Below are positions 62,846-64,000 of a stretch of 64,000 nt of DNA, one piece after another; the first letter of the stretch is position 1; each line of letters opens with the position of its first letter. Location of the stretch: assembly GCA_017562135.1 (NCBI GenBank), contig QEYB01000610.1:1-64000 (forward strand), given 5' to 3'. The notes under the pieces were generated by a model. That model was not told the origin of the DNA and searched no databases. It saw nothing but the letters and a program-made list of their open reading frames with translations. This stretch comes from Dipylidium caninum (Eukaryota > Platyhelminthes > Cestoda > Cyclophyllidea > Dipylidiidae). The translations under genes and the position numbers were made by a program.

Positions 62846-64000
62846 TACGATTCCTCATCGTCGATTACCTCGTCATTTCCTACATTGACACGATTTATAT
62901 GATTTTATAACAGAATAAAATTCTCTAAAATCCACTCCTCGGCTGAGAAGGTGGTGACGTAGCCGAGACTTCCGTTGCTTGTTGTGTCGGCCGTACGACG
63001 GGCCGAGCTGTCGTCCTCCCTCGAGGCGGCGCTTGCTCTGGCAGAGTACAATCGGCTCTGCCTGGGCGTCAGCACAGAAAGGAACGGCTTCGACGAATAC
63101 ATGACGGAGAGCGGGTAGCCTTTGGAGGGGAGCTAGCACCCGGCTCCGCTCTGTGACCTTTCAGACCAACGCTGCGAAAGAATCCACTTGAGCCATCTTT
63201 GTCAGGCCAGCGGCGCGACGCTACAGGGATTTTTAAGGTTAGTCTCCGTGACAGCTGTGGCGGGAGGAGAGTTTGGGAGGCTGGTGGACTCGCATGCCTT
63301 TGAAATGCCGTTTTAGTGGACGAAAATTTGGACAGCGGAAAAAGGGAAATTTGGGCAAACTGGTCCTGGGATCTTGAGGGCGATTTACTCGCCCACTCCG
63401 CGCCTCGGAGAAAGTATTGAAGTGGCCCGTTGACGGCCACTTCCCCTGGCAAGGAAAAGATGGGATTAAACATTTCATCGCACACCTAATGACTCTGACG
63501 CCTTCTACAGCTCTTAATAGTTATTTTTCCTTTTAGAAACGCACTACCAGAGTTGTCGTCCTGCAGTTTGCACTCGGTGTGAGCGGTCCACGGGCGAGCA
63601 TCACCTTGCCAAGTAGCGCCTCGCTAGGTCCTGCGGTGCGCGACTCCACCCTTCCGCCACCGCCACCTACGGTGGGGCGGACGAATGAGAGAAGGGTGTG
63701 GCGCACCAGCCTTGGTACGCCTGCTACTGGTAGCTGCGTGATCCGCCGCTCCGACGTCTGACTGGGTGTCTTGAACGATGCTCTTCGCGAAAGTGTGGCA
63801 TGAGGAGGCGAGTATGCGTTTTGAAAGCCCAACTGGCACTTACTCCTCCGACAAGCCACGAATCGCGAATGGGCGGGGTTGAATAAAGGGGAGACTGGCG
63901 CGGCGCGATAGGGTGAATGGGATTTCTCATGTCTGATGGCGCAGCCTTGCATGACGCGTGAGCTCGGCTTCACAATTCCTCCCGCTTTCTTTTCGATGGA
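62846..64000. other. 3' flank of the coiled-coil gene, then no gene recognised
   Basis: Begins with the 3' flank and poly(A) signal of the coiled-coil gene. The remainder is GC-rich with short overlapping frames and no recognisable domain. Confidence 0.5.
62914..62919 (+). promoter_or_regulatory. Canonical poly(A) signal AATAAA
   Basis: AATAAA located 69 bp after the stop of the coiled-coil gene, a normal distance for a cleavage signal. Confidence 0.6.

Overview
This is a nuclear genomic window from a metazoan. It is most likely a parasitic flatworm (Platyhelminthes, possibly a cestode). The evidence is spliced protein-coding genes with animal orthologues, several very small introns (32-47 nt, a size class known from flatworms), AT-rich intergenic DNA, and long GC-rich repeat-like blocks without sustained reading frames. 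The phylum call is an inference from gene style; species cannot be named.

Layout. The dominant structure is a very large inverted duplication: a left arm at about 200-12310 and a right arm at about 33342-45000, flanking a single-copy spacer of about 21 kb. Each arm carries a GC-rich block with no convincing genes plus a copy of a DPP7-like serine peptidase gene (family S28). The left copy (minus strand, 10801-7082, 11 exons) joins cleanly in phase into 475 codons with all catalytic motifs. The right copy (plus strand, 34797-38591) has the same exons but at least eight single-base indels.

Spacer, in order: an intronless G-beta-like WD40 gene (-); the exosome cap subunit RRP40/EXOSC3 (-); divergent from it, the exosome helicase MTR4 (+); a gene-poor stretch of about 5.7 kb; a D-type cyclin (-); and, divergent from that, a RANBP3-like Ran-binding protein (+). 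MTR4 (12 exons, 1106 codons) and RRP40 (4 exons, 300 codons) also close in phase throughout. Two partners of one RNA-processing machine therefore sit head to head about 1.4 kb apart.

Right of the duplication: CLPTM1 (+, 12 exons, one GC-AG intron, two or three apparent frameshifts); mitochondrial ribosomal protein bL36m (+); a long GC-rich stretch with no recognisable gene; and a compact coiled-coil gene resembling the axonemal dynein regulatory complex subunit DRC12/CCDC153 (+).

Quality signal. Every multi-exon gene left of about 23 kb is frame-perfect. Every multi-exon gene right of about 28.5 kb (cyclin D, RANBP3, right DPP7 copy, CLPTM1) needs one-base corrections, often at short homopolymers. 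This may be an unpolished part of the assembly rather than biology, and it affects the pseudogene call for the right DPP7 copy.
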